NCBI RefSeq assembly: GCF_000485905.1
Contig: NC_022664.1
Span: 930,001 to 994,000 of the forward strand
DNA from: Spiribacter curvatus
GTDB taxonomy: Bacteria; Pseudomonadota; Gammaproteobacteria; Nitrococcales; Nitrococcaceae
DNA: 64,000 bases
Reading direction: 5' to 3'
Positions within the stretch are counted from its first letter, which is position 1. Every line of letters starts with the position of its first letter. Of this stretch, positions 35,159 through 44,084 are shown piece by piece. The notes under the pieces are model-generated. The model was given only the letters and a program-made list of their open reading frames with translations. It made no database searches and was not told the DNA's origin. Position numbers and translations under genes: made by a program.

Positions 35159-36904
35159 TCAGCGCGGCGCGAGGTGGTCGATGATCAACTGAGGGCGTTC
35201 GACACCACGGAACTGGTTGACCTCGAGCCGGAAGACCGCCTCGATCATCTGGCCCGGGGCCAACGCGATGTCCGCCGCAGCGTTGAATGCAATGGCGTCA
35301 ATGGCCGTTGCAGGGGCCTCAAGCGGGCTCAGCGAGAGCTTGAGATGATACTCGCCGACAGTCCGTTGACTCTGGACCCGGAACCAGTCGTGGAACTGGG
35401 GCTCTGGAAACGCTGCCCCCCAGGGACCGGCGTAACGGATCAGCGATGCCGTCTCGAGCGTGTAGGCATCGGCAGGTGGCGCCCCATCGGTCCAGAATAC
35501 CTCGGCATCCGGCTCATCTCCCACTCGCTCGCGGGCACATTCGACAAGTAGCGTCTTGAAGGCCTCAAAGGAATCACCCTTCAGCGTCAGCCCCGCGGCC
35601 ATCGCATGGCCGCCGAAGCGCTGGACCAATCGGCCTTGACTGCGGGTGTTCACGGCATCGAGCAGGTCCCGCATGTGCAGTCCTGGCACCGAACGGGCGG
35701 AGCCCTTGATCTCACCGGATTCGCCGGGTGCGAAGGCGACCACCGGCCGACGGAACCGGTCCTTCAGTCGTGAAGCGACAATTCCAACCACACCCTGGTG
35801 CCAGCGCGGGTTGAACAGACACAGGATCGGCGCAACCTCCCCGTCCGCTTTCAGTGATTCCGCCTCGACATCGGCCACGGCCGTATCCCGCATCTCCCGT
35901 TCCAGATGGCGACGCTCACGATTAAGACGTTCGAGATGCCCGGCGCATTGCTGCGCCGTCGTGGCATCGGCGGCGATCAACGTCTCGATACCCAGACTCA
36001 TGTCATCCAGCCGCCCCGCTGCATTCAGCCGTGGCGCCGCACCGAATCCCAGGTCGGTGGCGTTGGCGCGGGCGGGCTCGCGACCGGCGGCGTCGAGCAG
36101 TGCCTGAATACCGGGGGTACCGCGCCCCGAGCGAATCCGGCGCAACCCCTGTTCGACCAGCAGACGATTGACACGGTCAAGTGGCACCACATCGGCCACC
36201 GTCCCGAGGGCGACCAGATCCAGGTGCTCAGCGAGGTTGGGCTCGGGGCGCCCGTCGCTGAACCATGCCGCAGCCCTGAGCCTGGCCCGGGTCGCGAGGA
36301 GGACGTAGAAACAGACACCAACACCGGCGAGATGATGACCTTCAAAGCCCTTCGACCCGACCTGTGGATTAACGATGGCAAGCGCTGGGGGCAGTGTCTC
36401 GCCGGGTAGATGGTGATCGGTCACCACCACACCGATGCCCGCCGCCGCGGCCGCCTCCACGCCATCGTTGGCACTGATGCCGTTATCCACCGTAAGGATG
36501 AGATCGGGCCGGCGCTCCCGGGCAACCGCCACCAGCTCGGGCGAGAGCCCATAGCCGAATTCAAAGCGATTGGGCACAAGGTAGTCGACATGACCGGCGC
36601 CCATGGACTGCAGGCCCTTGACCGCCAGTGCCGTGCTGGTCGCCCCATCAGCATCGAAGTCACCGACCACCAGAACCCGCTGACCGGCCATGATGGCCGT
36701 GGCCAGTGTCTGCGCCGCCCGATCAGTGCCCGTGAGTGCGGTTGGTGACGGCATCGAGCCGAGCCCATACTCGAGCGCCTGCGCTGATGTGACACCCCGC
36801 GCCCGGTACAGATCCCGCAGAATGGTGGGGAGTGTATCCGGCAGCCCATCGGCTGCGTCCGCCGGCTGACGCTGGCGGATCCGCGGGCCGGGCGTATCAA
36901 TCAT
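35159..36904 (-). CDS. recJ: Single-stranded-DNA-specific exonuclease RecJ
   Basis: A 581-residue DHH-family 5'-3' exonuclease. DFDADGATSTAL and DHHLPGE hold the metal-binding Asp/His residues; DHHA1 motif GGHAMAAGLT appears in the C-terminal half, followed by an OB-fold. RecJ acts in recombination, mismatch repair and RecF-pathway resection. Convergent with prc (7-bp gap), and its ATG overlaps the end of the rpfE-like gene. Confidence 0.95.
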   Translation of the reverse strand: MIDTPGPRIRQRQPADAADGLPDTLPTILRDLYRARGVTSAQALEYGLGSMPSPTALTGTDRAAQTLATAIMAGQRVLVVGDFDADGATSTALAVKGLQSMGAGHVDYLVPNRFEFGYGLSPELVAVARERRPDLILTVDNGISANDGVEAAAAAGIGVVVTDHHLPGETLPPALAIVNPQVGSKGFEGHHLAGVGVCFYVLLATRARLRAAAWFSDGRPEPNLAEHLDLVALGTVADVVPLDRVNRLLVEQGLRRIRSGRGTPGIQALLDAAGREPARANATDLGFGAAPRLNAAGRLDDMSLGIETLIAADATTAQQCAGHLERLNRERRHLEREMRDTAVADVEAESLKADGEVAPILCLFNPRWHQGVVGIVASRLKDRFRRPVVAFAPGESGEIKGSARSVPGLHMRDLLDAVNTRSQGRLVQRFGGHAMAAGLTLKGDSFEAFKTLLVECARERVGDEPDAEVFWTDGAPPADAYTLETASLIRYAGPWGAAFPEPQFHDWFRVQSQRTVGEYHLKLSLSPLEAPATAIDAIAFNAAADIALAPGQMIEAVFRLEVNQFRGVERPQLIIDHLAPR

Positions 36905-37926
36905 TCGCGCTCGATCCAGGCGCTCAGGGGCCGGACCGATTGCCAGAACCGCCGCCGAGCGCCCGATCCAAACGTGAATTCATGATCGCCACCGACCTGT
37001 AGACGCACCGCCCGGCCGGATTCAAGTGCAAGATCATGGAGCACCGGGGCCCAGATAGCCTCGAAGCGCTGAAGGGCCGCGAGCCAACCCTCGACATCGC
37101 CACCGAGCAACGCCCGCTCCGCATCCGTCCAGACGATCACGGCGGTATCCGCACCCGCGAGCATCTGTTGATTAACGGCATCCGGGGCGCTGACCTCGGC
37201 ATTCAGCGCTCGGCCGACGCCAAGCGCCAGCGGATCGTCGCTGATGATCCAGGGAGTACCATTGCGGCCAGCGTGGATCGGGCCATGTGAGACCTCACCG
37301 CCACCCCAGAACCACAGTCCGTTGACGGGCAGCTCGCCGCGTGTTTCACGGGCCCGATTGACTGGATGGTCATAGAGAAACATCTGCGCTTCATTGAGCA
37401 GCTTCCGCCACGGCCGGGTCGCTGCATCATCCGGAATCACAGTATCCAGATAGCGACCAGCCACCGCAGAGAGCGATGGAAGATCCGGACCCAGCGGTGT
37501 ATCGGCGACCAGCAGCCATTCGCCGTCCCGGCTGTGGAGCTCGAGTCCGTCGTCGGCGAAGGCACGATTGAAGTCCGTGCAGATCGAGGCGGCGTCATCG
37601 GCGCTTGGACGAACCGCATCACCGGCGAAGAGCAGCAGTCGGTCACGGTCGGGGCGCATATGCGCGGGGGCGGCCCGGTAGCCGATCCGACCCGGCTCAA
37701 TCCCGAAACCACTCGCAAGCATCCCCCCCGGCGGCACATCGCTTCCAGCGATGCGCCGGATCAGCGCCTCGCCATCAGCCCGCGAGGCCCCCTGGCGACG
37801 GGATTTACCGAGAACGTACTCCAGCGCCGGAAACGGTCCCGCTGAACCGGCCGCCTCGGCGAGCGTCGCTGGCACTGGCCCCAGTAGGGCTGGCGCCAGG
37901 CATTGGATCCCGGTGCGAGCCGTCAC
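36901..37926 (-). CDS. RpfE-like protein of unknown function (COG4255 type)
   Basis: About 341 residues, started at GTG 37926, 5 bp after the thrC stop. A reading frame from 37980 would overlap thrC by 50 bp. Recognisable blocks are FNRAFADDGLELHSRDGEWLL, KLLNEAQMFLYDHPVNRARE, and PVNGLWFWGGGE. These match the protein family named after Xanthomonas RpfE, sometimes labelled a phosphoglycerate-mutase-like regulatory protein; its gene is beside recJ in Xanthomonas too. Soluble, with no signal peptide. Molecular activity is unknown. Confidence 0.75.
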   Translation of the reverse strand: MTARTGIQCLAPALLGPVPATLAEAAGSAGPFPALEYVLGKSRRQGASRADGEALIRRIAGSDVPPGGMLASGFGIEPGRIGYRAAPAHMRPDRDRLLLFAGDAVRPSADDAASICTDFNRAFADDGLELHSRDGEWLLVADTPLGPDLPSLSAVAGRYLDTVIPDDAATRPWRKLLNEAQMFLYDHPVNRARETRGELPVNGLWFWGGGEVSHGPIHAGRNGTPWIISDDPLALGVGRALNAEVSAPDAVNQQMLAGADTAVIVWTDAERALLGGDVEGWLAALQRFEAIWAPVLHDLALESGRAVRLQVGGDHEFTFGSGARRRFWQSVRPLSAWIERE

Positions 37927-37930
37927 CGGC

Positions 37931-39067
37931 CTAGCCCATCTTGCCGAGGATCGCCTGGCGGACGGAGGAGCCGTCCGCATCCACCGTGGTCACCGCGGAA
38001 CCGGCATGGCGCTGGGCGACATCAGTATCTTTCAGGCCGTGACCGGTCAGTGTGCATACCACCCGGCTCCCCGGTGGGATCCTGCCCTGCTCGATGTCCT
38101 GCATCGCACCGGCAACGGAGACGATTGAGGCGGGTTCGCAGAAAATCCCCTCGTGACTCGCCAGTTGGAACTGCGCATCGAGGATCGCCTCGTCGGTGAA
38201 CTCGTCGAACCAGCCGCCCGACTCCTGCGAGGCGGTGCGCGCATAGTCCCAGCTCTGCGGTGCGCCGATGCGGATCGCGGTGGCCAGGGTTTCGGGGTGA
38301 CTGACCGGTCCGCCACGCAGGAACGGCGCCGAGCCGCTCGCCTGATAGCCCAGCATGACCGGGCGGTTGCGGACGAGGCCCTCATGGAAAGCGCAGTCGC
38401 CGCCGCAGAACCCGCAGGCTTCGGTACCCGGATCCCCCGGGGAGAGTGCCATCTCGCTATAGCCCATCCAGTAGGCGGTAATGTTGCCAGCGTTCCCCAC
38501 TGGCAGGCAGTGATAGTCCGGTGCCTCGCCGAGTGCCTCGCAGATCTCGAACGCTGCGGTTTTCTGACCCTGCAGGCGGTAGGGATTGACTGAATTGACG
38601 AGGCTGACCGGTGCCTGCTGCGCCATTTCCTTGACGATCCGCATGCCGTCGTCGAAGTTGCCGCGGATCTGCAGCACATCGGCACCATGCATGATCGCCT
38701 GGGCGAGCTTGCCCATCGCAATCTTGCCATCCGGGATGAGCACGAATGCCTTGATCCCGGCGCGGGCGGCATAGGCCGCCGCCGAGGCCGACGTGTTACC
38801 CGTTGAAGCGCAGATGATCGCCTCACTGCCCTCGGCCACTGCCTGGGTCACCGCGACCGTCATGCCCCGATCCTTGAACGAGCCGGTGGGGTTGAGCCCC
38901 TCGTATTTCACATACAACTCGATATCCCGCTCTCGAGCCAGCGGCAGGTTATCGAGCCGGATCAGCGGTGTGTTGCCCTCGCCCAGACTGATCGGGCGGG
39001 CCCCGGCATCCAGCGGCAGTCTTGACCCGTACGCGCCAATGAGCCCGGTGTAACGATTGCCTTTCAT
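37931..39067 (-). CDS. thrC: Threonine synthase
   Basis: A 378-residue PLP enzyme. SFKDRGMTVAV holds the Schiff-base Lys; SLGEGNTPLIRL and GNAGNITAYWMGY are typical. It converts O-phosphohomoserine to threonine. The ATG shares one base with the hom TGA (TGATG). The homoserine kinase thrB is not in this window. Confidence 0.95.
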   Translation of the reverse strand: MKGNRYTGLIGAYGSRLPLDAGARPISLGEGNTPLIRLDNLPLARERDIELYVKYEGLNPTGSFKDRGMTVAVTQAVAEGSEAIICASTGNTSASAAAYAARAGIKAFVLIPDGKIAMGKLAQAIMHGADVLQIRGNFDDGMRIVKEMAQQAPVSLVNSVNPYRLQGQKTAAFEICEALGEAPDYHCLPVGNAGNITAYWMGYSEMALSPGDPGTEACGFCGGDCAFHEGLVRNRPVMLGYQASGSAPFLRGGPVSHPETLATAIRIGAPQSWDYARTASQESGGWFDEFTDEAILDAQFQLASHEGIFCEPASIVSVAGAMQDIEQGRIPPGSRVVCTLTGHGLKDTDVAQRHAGSAVTTVDADGSSVRQAILGKMG

Positions 39068-40377
39068 CAGAGTAGCGCCTCCACGCGGATCCGCGTCACA
39101 TGACCGTGAATCGCTTCCATGGCCTCGATTCGGTCGCAGGCCTCATCCATGCGCGCCTCCTGGACCCGGTGGGTGAGCAGGATGACCGGGACGGTCTCGG
39201 CGGCGGGCGCGGGCTGTTTCTGGATGACCGCCTCGATGCTGATACCGGCGGTACTCAGAATACCGGTGATGTCGGCGAGCACGCCGGGCTGGTCCTGAGC
39301 CTCGACCCGAAGGTAGTACGCGGTCTCCACTGACTGCATCCCGACAACCGGCTCATCGGAGAGGGAGTGCGACTGGAAGGCCAGATAGGGCACCCGGTTC
39401 TCTGGTTCGAGTGTGAACTCGCGGACCACGTCCACCAGATCGGCGACCACGGCAGAGGCGGTGGGCTCGGCGCCCGCCCCCGCGCCATAGTAGAGCGTCG
39501 GTCCGAGCGGGTCGGCGTTCACCATCACCGCGTTCATGACACCGTCGACATTGGCCAAGAGCTGGCGTTCGGGCAGCAGCGTGGGGTGGACCCGCAGGGC
39601 GATACCCTCACCCTCGCGGCGGCAGATACCGAGGTGCTTGATACGAAAGCCGAGTTCCGCCGCATAGGCGACGTCGTCAGTACTGACCTGACCGATGCCC
39701 TCAGTGTAGACCTTGTCGAACTGTAGCGGGATGCCGAACGCAATCGAGGCGAGGATGGTGAGCTTGTGGGCCGCATCGATCCCATCGACATCAAAGGTCG
39801 GATCGGCCTCGGCGTAGCCGAGCCGCTGGGCCTCGGCGAGCACATCACCGAAAGCGCGACCGGCATAGCACATCTCGGTGAGGATGAAATTGCCAGTGCC
39901 ATTGATGATGCCAGCGAGCCATTCGATGCGATTGCCGACCAGTCCCTCACGGACTGCCTTGATGATGGGGATGCCACCGGCCACGGCGGCCTCGAAACCA
40001 ACCGTCACGCCGTTCGCCCGCGCCCGCGCGAAGATTTCGTTGCCATGCAGCGCGATGAGCGCCTTGTTCGCGGTTACCACATGCTTGCCATTGTCGATGG
40101 CACGCAGCATGAGGTCCTTCGCGAGGGTCTCGCCGCCGATCAGCTCAACGATGATCTGTATATCCGGATCGTCGACCACCGCCTGGGCGTCATAATCGAG
40201 CTGGATCCCCTCAGTGCTGCAGGTCCGCGGGCGATCGGGATGCCTCGCCGCAGCCCGGATCACATCCACCGGCCGACCGGCCCGTCGTGTGATCTCGTCT
40301 CGATTGCGCTCGAGCAGATTGACGGTCCCACCGCCAACCGTACCCAGCCCAAGTACCCCGACCTTTACCGGCTCCAA
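39067..40377 (-). CDS. hom: Homoserine dehydrogenase
   Basis: A 436-residue enzyme with N-terminal Rossmann fold VGVLGLGTVGGGTVNLL, a catalytic domain (TANKALIALHG, GGIPIIKAVREGL), and a C-terminal ACT domain (YYLRVEAQDQPGVLADITGILS) for threonine feedback. I start it at TTG 40377 (MEPVKVG), which has AGGGGAG 8 bases upstream and the family N-terminus; ATGs at 40407 and 40413 would overlap alaC and lack a spaced ribosome site. It reduces aspartate semialdehyde to homoserine. Confidence 0.93.
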   Translation of the reverse strand: MEPVKVGVLGLGTVGGGTVNLLERNRDEITRRAGRPVDVIRAAARHPDRPRTCSTEGIQLDYDAQAVVDDPDIQIIVELIGGETLAKDLMLRAIDNGKHVVTANKALIALHGNEIFARARANGVTVGFEAAVAGGIPIIKAVREGLVGNRIEWLAGIINGTGNFILTEMCYAGRAFGDVLAEAQRLGYAEADPTFDVDGIDAAHKLTILASIAFGIPLQFDKVYTEGIGQVSTDDVAYAAELGFRIKHLGICRREGEGIALRVHPTLLPERQLLANVDGVMNAVMVNADPLGPTLYYGAGAGAEPTASAVVADLVDVVREFTLEPENRVPYLAFQSHSLSDEPVVGMQSVETAYYLRVEAQDQPGVLADITGILSTAGISIEAVIQKQPAPAAETVPVILLTHRVQEARMDEACDRIEAMEAIHGHVTRIRVEALL

Positions 40378-40396
40378 GTCGCTTTCTCCCCTGTTA

Positions 40397-41587
40397 TTAC
40401 TGCCCATAACCATCCCGCCGGAACATCTGTTTGATCCCCCGCACGGCCTGTCGTGTCCTGTGCTGATTCTCGATGAGCCCGAAGCGCACATGGGTATCGC
40501 CATATTCGCCAAAGCCCACGCCCGGTGACACCGCCACGCCGGCATCGCTGATCAATTTCTTGGCGAATTCCAGCGAACCCATCGCCTGATAGGGCTCAGG
40601 GATGCGCGCCCAGGCGAACATGGTGGCCTGGGGGCGATTGATCGGCCACCCGGCCGCCTCAAGCCCGTCGCAGAGCACGTCGCGCCGACCCTGATAAGTG
40701 TCGCGGATGTCCGTCACGCAGTCCTGGGGGCCCTCCAGGGCATGGATGGCGGCCACCTGTATCGGGGTGAACATTCCGTAGTCGAGGTAGGATTTCATGC
40801 GCGCCAGTGCGGCGATCAGCTTGTCATTGCCGCACATGAACCCGACCCGCCAGCCGGGCATGTTGTAGCTCTTGGACAGCGAGAATGATTCCACTGCAAC
40901 CTCGCGGGCGCCAGGCACCTCGAGGATCGACGGCGCGCGGTAGCCATCGTAGACCAGGTCGGCGTAGGCAAGATCGTGAACGATCCAGATCCCGTGCTCC
41001 CGACAGATATCCACCACCCGCTCGAAGAACGCCAGATCCACACACTGGGCTGTTGGATTGGCCGGGAAGTTGAGGATCAGCATCTTCGGCTTTGGCCAGG
41101 TGTCCTTGATCGCCTTCTCGAGCTCGGTGAAGAAATCACCATCCTCGATCAGCGGCACATGGCGGATATCCGCTCCGGCGATCACGATGCCGTAGGGATG
41201 GATTGGATAGGCGGGGTTGGGGACCAGCACCGCATCGCCTGGACCCAGGGTCGCCAGCGCCAGATGCGCCAGGCCTTCCTTTGATCCGATGGTGACGATC
41301 GCCTCCGTCTCCGGATCGATTGGCACGCTATAGCGGGTCTCGTACCAGCGCGCGATCGCCTGCCTCAGTCGAGGGATGCCCCGCGAAACGGAGTAGCGGT
41401 GGGTGTCCGGCCGTTGGGCCGCCTCGGCGAGTTTATCGACGATGTGCCGCGGCGTCGGCTGATCCGGATTGCCCATGCCGAAGTCGACGATGTCCTCACC
41501 GCGGGCCCGCGCCTCCGCCTTGAGTTCATTGACGATGTTGAACACATAGGGCGGCAGGCGCTTGATGCGCTGGAATTCCTCGTTCAA
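40397..41587 (-). CDS. alaC: Alanine transaminase AlaC
   Basis: A PLP class I/II aminotransferase of about 396 residues. [15 protein letters not shown] at the N-terminus, [11 protein letters not shown], the substrate segment [11 protein letters not shown], and the PLP Lys in [17 protein letters not shown] match AlaC (YfdZ). It makes alanine from pyruvate and glutamate. TTG 41587 is chosen because GAGGGG lies 6 bases upstream; the TTG at 41614 has none. First gene of the alaC-hom-thrC-rpfE-recJ run. Confidence 0.92.
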   Translation of the reverse strand: MNEEFQRIKRLPPYVFNIVNELKAEARARGEDIVDFGMGNPDQPTPRHIVDKLAEAAQRPDTHRYSVSRGIPRLRQAIARWYETRYSVPIDPETEAIVTIGSKEGLAHLALATLGPGDAVLVPNPAYPIHPYGIVIAGADIRHVPLIEDGDFFTELEKAIKDTWPKPKMLILNFPANPTAQCVDLAFFERVVDICREHGIWIVHDLAYADLVYDGYRAPSILEVPGAREVAVESFSLSKSYNMPGWRVGFMCGNDKLIAALARMKSYLDYGMFTPIQVAAIHALEGPQDCVTDIRDTYQGRRDVLCDGLEAAGWPINRPQATMFAWARIPEPYQAMGSLEFAKKLISDAGVAVSPGVGFGEYGDTHVRFGLIENQHRTRQAVRGIKQMFRRDGYGQ

Positions 41588-41622
41588 AGCGATCCCCTCG
41601 GGCCGTTCGTCCAATCACGATC

Positions 41623-41655
41623 GGGATCATTTCCCGAAAGGCCGAATGATAACCC
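41623..41655 (-). promoter_or_regulatory. Inverted repeat in the alaC leader
   Basis: GGGATCATT ... AATGATAACCC forms a stem with a 2-nt bulge and a 13-nt loop about 35 bp before the alaC start. It could be an operator or an RNA hairpin; no leader peptide with Thr or Ala codons is evident. Confidence 0.35.
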
Positions 41656-41659
41656 CTGA

Positions 41660-41688
41660 ACGCTAAAATTGCCTCCCGGGACTGTCAA
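41660..41688 (-). promoter_or_regulatory. Possible promoter of the alaC-hom-thrC run
   Basis: On the minus strand a perfect -35 TTGACA (41683-41688) is followed 17 bp later by TAGCGT (41660-41665), a weak -10. It lies in the only intergenic space before the five-gene run. Confidence 0.45.
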
Positions 41689-41756
41689 ATCGGGGATTTT
41701 CCATCCACCAGCGCTGTGGCTTGCCGGCGGGGTCACTCAGTCGCTATCGTTCCGGC

Positions 41757-42137
41757 ATGAAAATGAGTCTTGACGGTGCCGACGGCACTTACCGCATCCA
41801 GGGATACGCCGATGGCGAAATCCGTATCAACGACGTCCGTTATGGACAGAGCCTGCTGGTCGCGCCTGACACCCTCATCACCGAATGGGGGCCCACCTCA
41901 CTGGAGGCGGTCGGGAGGACCGATTTCAAGCCAGTCCACGAGCTCGATCCCGAGGTGGTGCTGCTGGGAACCGGTGCGCGGCAGATTTTCCCCAGCCGCG
42001 AACTCATGCTCGGCATGTTCGAGAGCGGCATCGGCCTGGAGGTCATGGACACGGCATCGGCCTGTCGCACCTATAATGTCCTGATGTCAGAGGGCCGGCG
42101 GGTCGTCGCGGCGCTGATCATCGATCAGGGTAGATAG
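41757..42137 (+). CDS. Mth938-like domain-containing protein
   Basis: A 126-residue protein of the DUF498/Mth938 family (relative of mitochondrial complex I assembly factor NDUFAF3). YRIQGYADGEIRINDVRY, LLLGTGARQIFP-like (VVLLGTGARQIFPS) and the C-terminal ASACRTYNVLMSEGRRVVAALI are the signature blocks. Function in bacteria unknown. Its 3' end overlaps the convergent nlpD by 13 bp. Confidence 0.87.
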   Translation: MKMSLDGADGTYRIQGYADGEIRINDVRYGQSLLVAPDTLITEWGPTSLEAVGRTDFKPVHELDPEVVLLGTGARQIFPSRELMLGMFESGIGLEVMDTASACRTYNVLMSEGRRVVAALIIDQGR

Positions 42138-42895
42138 GCTGTCGGATTCACGGGCTGGCCACGCTCGCGCAGCTCGAAGTGTAGCTCGCCCGGGTAGTCA
42201 TCGCTGGCGCCCACCCGGGCGATGGACTCGCCGCGGTCGACGGCATCGCCCTCTCCCACCAGCAACTCGCGGTTGTAACCGTATGCGGTCAGGAAGCGCT
42301 CGTTGTGCTTGATGATGATCAGGTTACCGTAACCGGGTAGACCATCCCCGCTGTAGACGACATGGCCGCCCGCGGATGCGCTGACCGCGCTACCCGCTTC
42401 CGCCGCGATGCCGATGCCCTGTTTGCCTGGCGCGTTGGCGTTGTATTCACGGACGATCCGTCCTTCCAGCGGCCATTGCCAGCGATCCGGGTCGTCTCGA
42501 TCAGGGGCTCGTTCGGGCGTGGGTGTGGGCGTCGGGTCGCGCCGCGGATTCGCCGCCACACGCCGATCGCCTGCATCCTTCCCGGTCGGCGGGCGCAGAC
42601 GCAGGCGCTGACCGGGATAGATGACATACGGCGGATCGATACCGTTCCAGCGGGCGACGTCCCGGAAGTCGAGGCCGACCGCGAACGCGATCTGGTAGAG
42701 CGTGTCGCCGTCGCGAACGGTGTAGCTCGCCGGCGTGCCCGCGCTCACGCCCAGTTCACGCAACGCACGGTCAGCGGGATAGTCGAACTCGCTGCAACCG
42801 GCGAGCGCGAGTAAAAGCAGCCCCCACCCCGCCAGCAGCCGCCTTACAGCGACAGGTAGGCGACGATCCCGAGCAGCACGATGACGCTGCACCAA
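42125..42895 (-). CDS. nlpD: Murein hydrolase activator NlpD-like lipoprotein
   Basis: A 256-residue lipoprotein with a basic, long N-region, hydrophobic LLAGWGLLLLALAGC and lipobox LAGC. Then a LysM domain (YTVRDGDTLYQIAFAVGLDFRDVARWNGI), a Pro/Thr-rich linker, and a LytM (M23) domain. The LytM domain has lost metal ligands (KQGIGIA for HxGIDI; AYGYN for YAHN) but keeps LHFELR, as in NlpD, which activates AmiC rather than cutting itself. The GTG start overlaps the DedA-family gene by 52 bp. Usual partner rpoS is not downstream. Confidence 0.9.
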   Translation of the reverse strand: MVQRHRAARDRRLPVAVRRLLAGWGLLLLALAGCSEFDYPADRALRELGVSAGTPASYTVRDGDTLYQIAFAVGLDFRDVARWNGIDPPYVIYPGQRLRLRPPTGKDAGDRRVAANPRRDPTPTPTPERAPDRDDPDRWQWPLEGRIVREYNANAPGKQGIGIAAEAGSAVSASAGGHVVYSGDGLPGYGNLIIIKHNERFLTAYGYNRELLVGEGDAVDRGESIARVGASDDYPGELHFELRERGQPVNPTAYLP

Positions 42896-43422
42896 CCGAT
42901 CCGCTCCATATAACGTCGCAACCAGGGTTCAACCCGCGCCCCGCCCCAGCTGATCACAACCGCGACGAGGAAAAACCGCGCACCACGACCCAGCAGTGAC
43001 GCCAGCACGAACGGCAGCCAGGCCACCGCCATCGCCCCAGCGGCGATCGTGAAGACCTTGTAGGGAATGGGCGAGAAGCCGGCCACCAGTACCACCCAGA
43101 ACCCCCAGTCGGTGAACCAGCGGCGTGCCTGCTCATAGGCCGGCTCATAGCCCGCCTCCTGAATAAGCGGCAGCACAACCTCGAGGCCGACGAGTCCGAT
43201 CAGATAGCCGAGAATCCCGCCGACAACGGAGGCGATCGTTGTCAGCGCAGCGAGCCGCAGCGCACGCTGCGGTCGAGCCACGCACATCGGTGCCAGCATG
43301 ACATCGGGGGGTATGGGGAAGAATGACGACTCCGCGAAGCTCAGTCCAGCCAGCAGCCATGGCGCTCGTCGGTGACGCGCCCATCCAAGCACACGGTCGT
43401 ATAGCGAGGTGAAAAGCGCCAT
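42844..43422 (-). CDS. yqaA: YqaA family membrane protein (DedA/SNARE-associated)
   Basis: A 192-residue inner-membrane protein. FAESSFFPIPPDVMLAPMCVA and GFSPIPYKVFTIAAGAMAV are the re-entrant loop motifs of the SNARE-associated/DedA superfamily, with 4-5 predicted helices. Members act as lipid flippases or scramblases in some bacteria; the YqaA subgroup is uncharacterised. In many gammaproteobacteria it lies between pcm and nlpD, as here. TAATG overlap with pcm. Confidence 0.87.
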   Translation of the reverse strand: MALFTSLYDRVLGWARHRRAPWLLAGLSFAESSFFPIPPDVMLAPMCVARPQRALRLAALTTIASVVGGILGYLIGLVGLEVVLPLIQEAGYEPAYEQARRWFTDWGFWVVLVAGFSPIPYKVFTIAAGAMAVAWLPFVLASLLGRGARFFLVAVVISWGGARVEPWLRRYMERIGWCSVIVLLGIVAYLSL

Positions 43423-44084
43423 TACTCGATCCCACCACGCATCGGCACGAAACTCACCGACTCGATTGTCTCCTCGACCAGCGCCCCGTCCTGTCGGTGC
43501 CAGACGCGCAGCTCCTGTGCGCCACCCCCGCCCACCGGCGCGATCAGCCGACCCTCATCGGCGAGCTGGTCGAACAGCGCCGCGGGAACCGCCTCAGGGG
43601 CGGCGGTAAGAACGATCGCATCGAACGGCGCCGCGGCGCTCCAGCCCGCGTAACCATCGCCCAGTCGCTGCCGGACATTGTGGATGCCCAATTGGCGGAA
43701 CAGCCGCCGACTGCGCTCGTGCAGGGCGCCGATGCGCTCGATGGTATTGACCCGATCCACCAGCGCGGCAAGCACCGCCGCCTGATAGCCCGATCCGGTG
43801 CCGACCTCGAGGACATGTCGCGGTATACCGTCGCGGATCAGCACCTCGGTCATCCGGGCCACCACGAACGGCTGGGAGAGGGTCTGTCCGTGCCCGATCG
43901 GCAGCGCTGTGTCTTCGTAGGCGCGCGATGCGAGCGCCTCGTCCACGAATAGGTGACGCGGGAGCTGACGAATGACGTTGAGCACCCGGGAATCCTGAAC
44001 ACCGGCGCTCTCGAGCCGCGCTGCGAGTCGCTCGCGGGTGCGGCGGGAGGTCATGCCGATCCCCTGCATCCGCTGGGTATCCAT
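43422..44084 (-). CDS. pcm: Protein-L-isoaspartate O-methyltransferase
   Basis: A 220-residue SAM methyltransferase. LPRHLFVDEALASRAYEDTALPIGHGQTLSQP is the PCMT signature, and LEVGTGSGYQAAVLA binds SAM. It repairs isoaspartyl residues. ATG 44084 overlaps the surE TAA (TAATG); a frame open further upstream lies inside surE. Confidence 0.95.
   Translation of the reverse strand: MDTQRMQGIGMTSRRTRERLAARLESAGVQDSRVLNVIRQLPRHLFVDEALASRAYEDTALPIGHGQTLSQPFVVARMTEVLIRDGIPRHVLEVGTGSGYQAAVLAALVDRVNTIERIGALHERSRRLFRQLGIHNVRQRLGDGYAGWSAAAPFDAIVLTAAPEAVPAALFDQLADEGRLIAPVGGGGAQELRVWHRQDGALVEETIESVSFVPMRGGIE

Noticed and set aside
40378-40545. Longer N-terminus for homoserine dehydrogenase (ATGs at 40407, 40413 and further upstream)
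   Set aside because: These overlap alaC, add residues not typical of the family and lack a spaced ribosome site; TTG 40377 has one.
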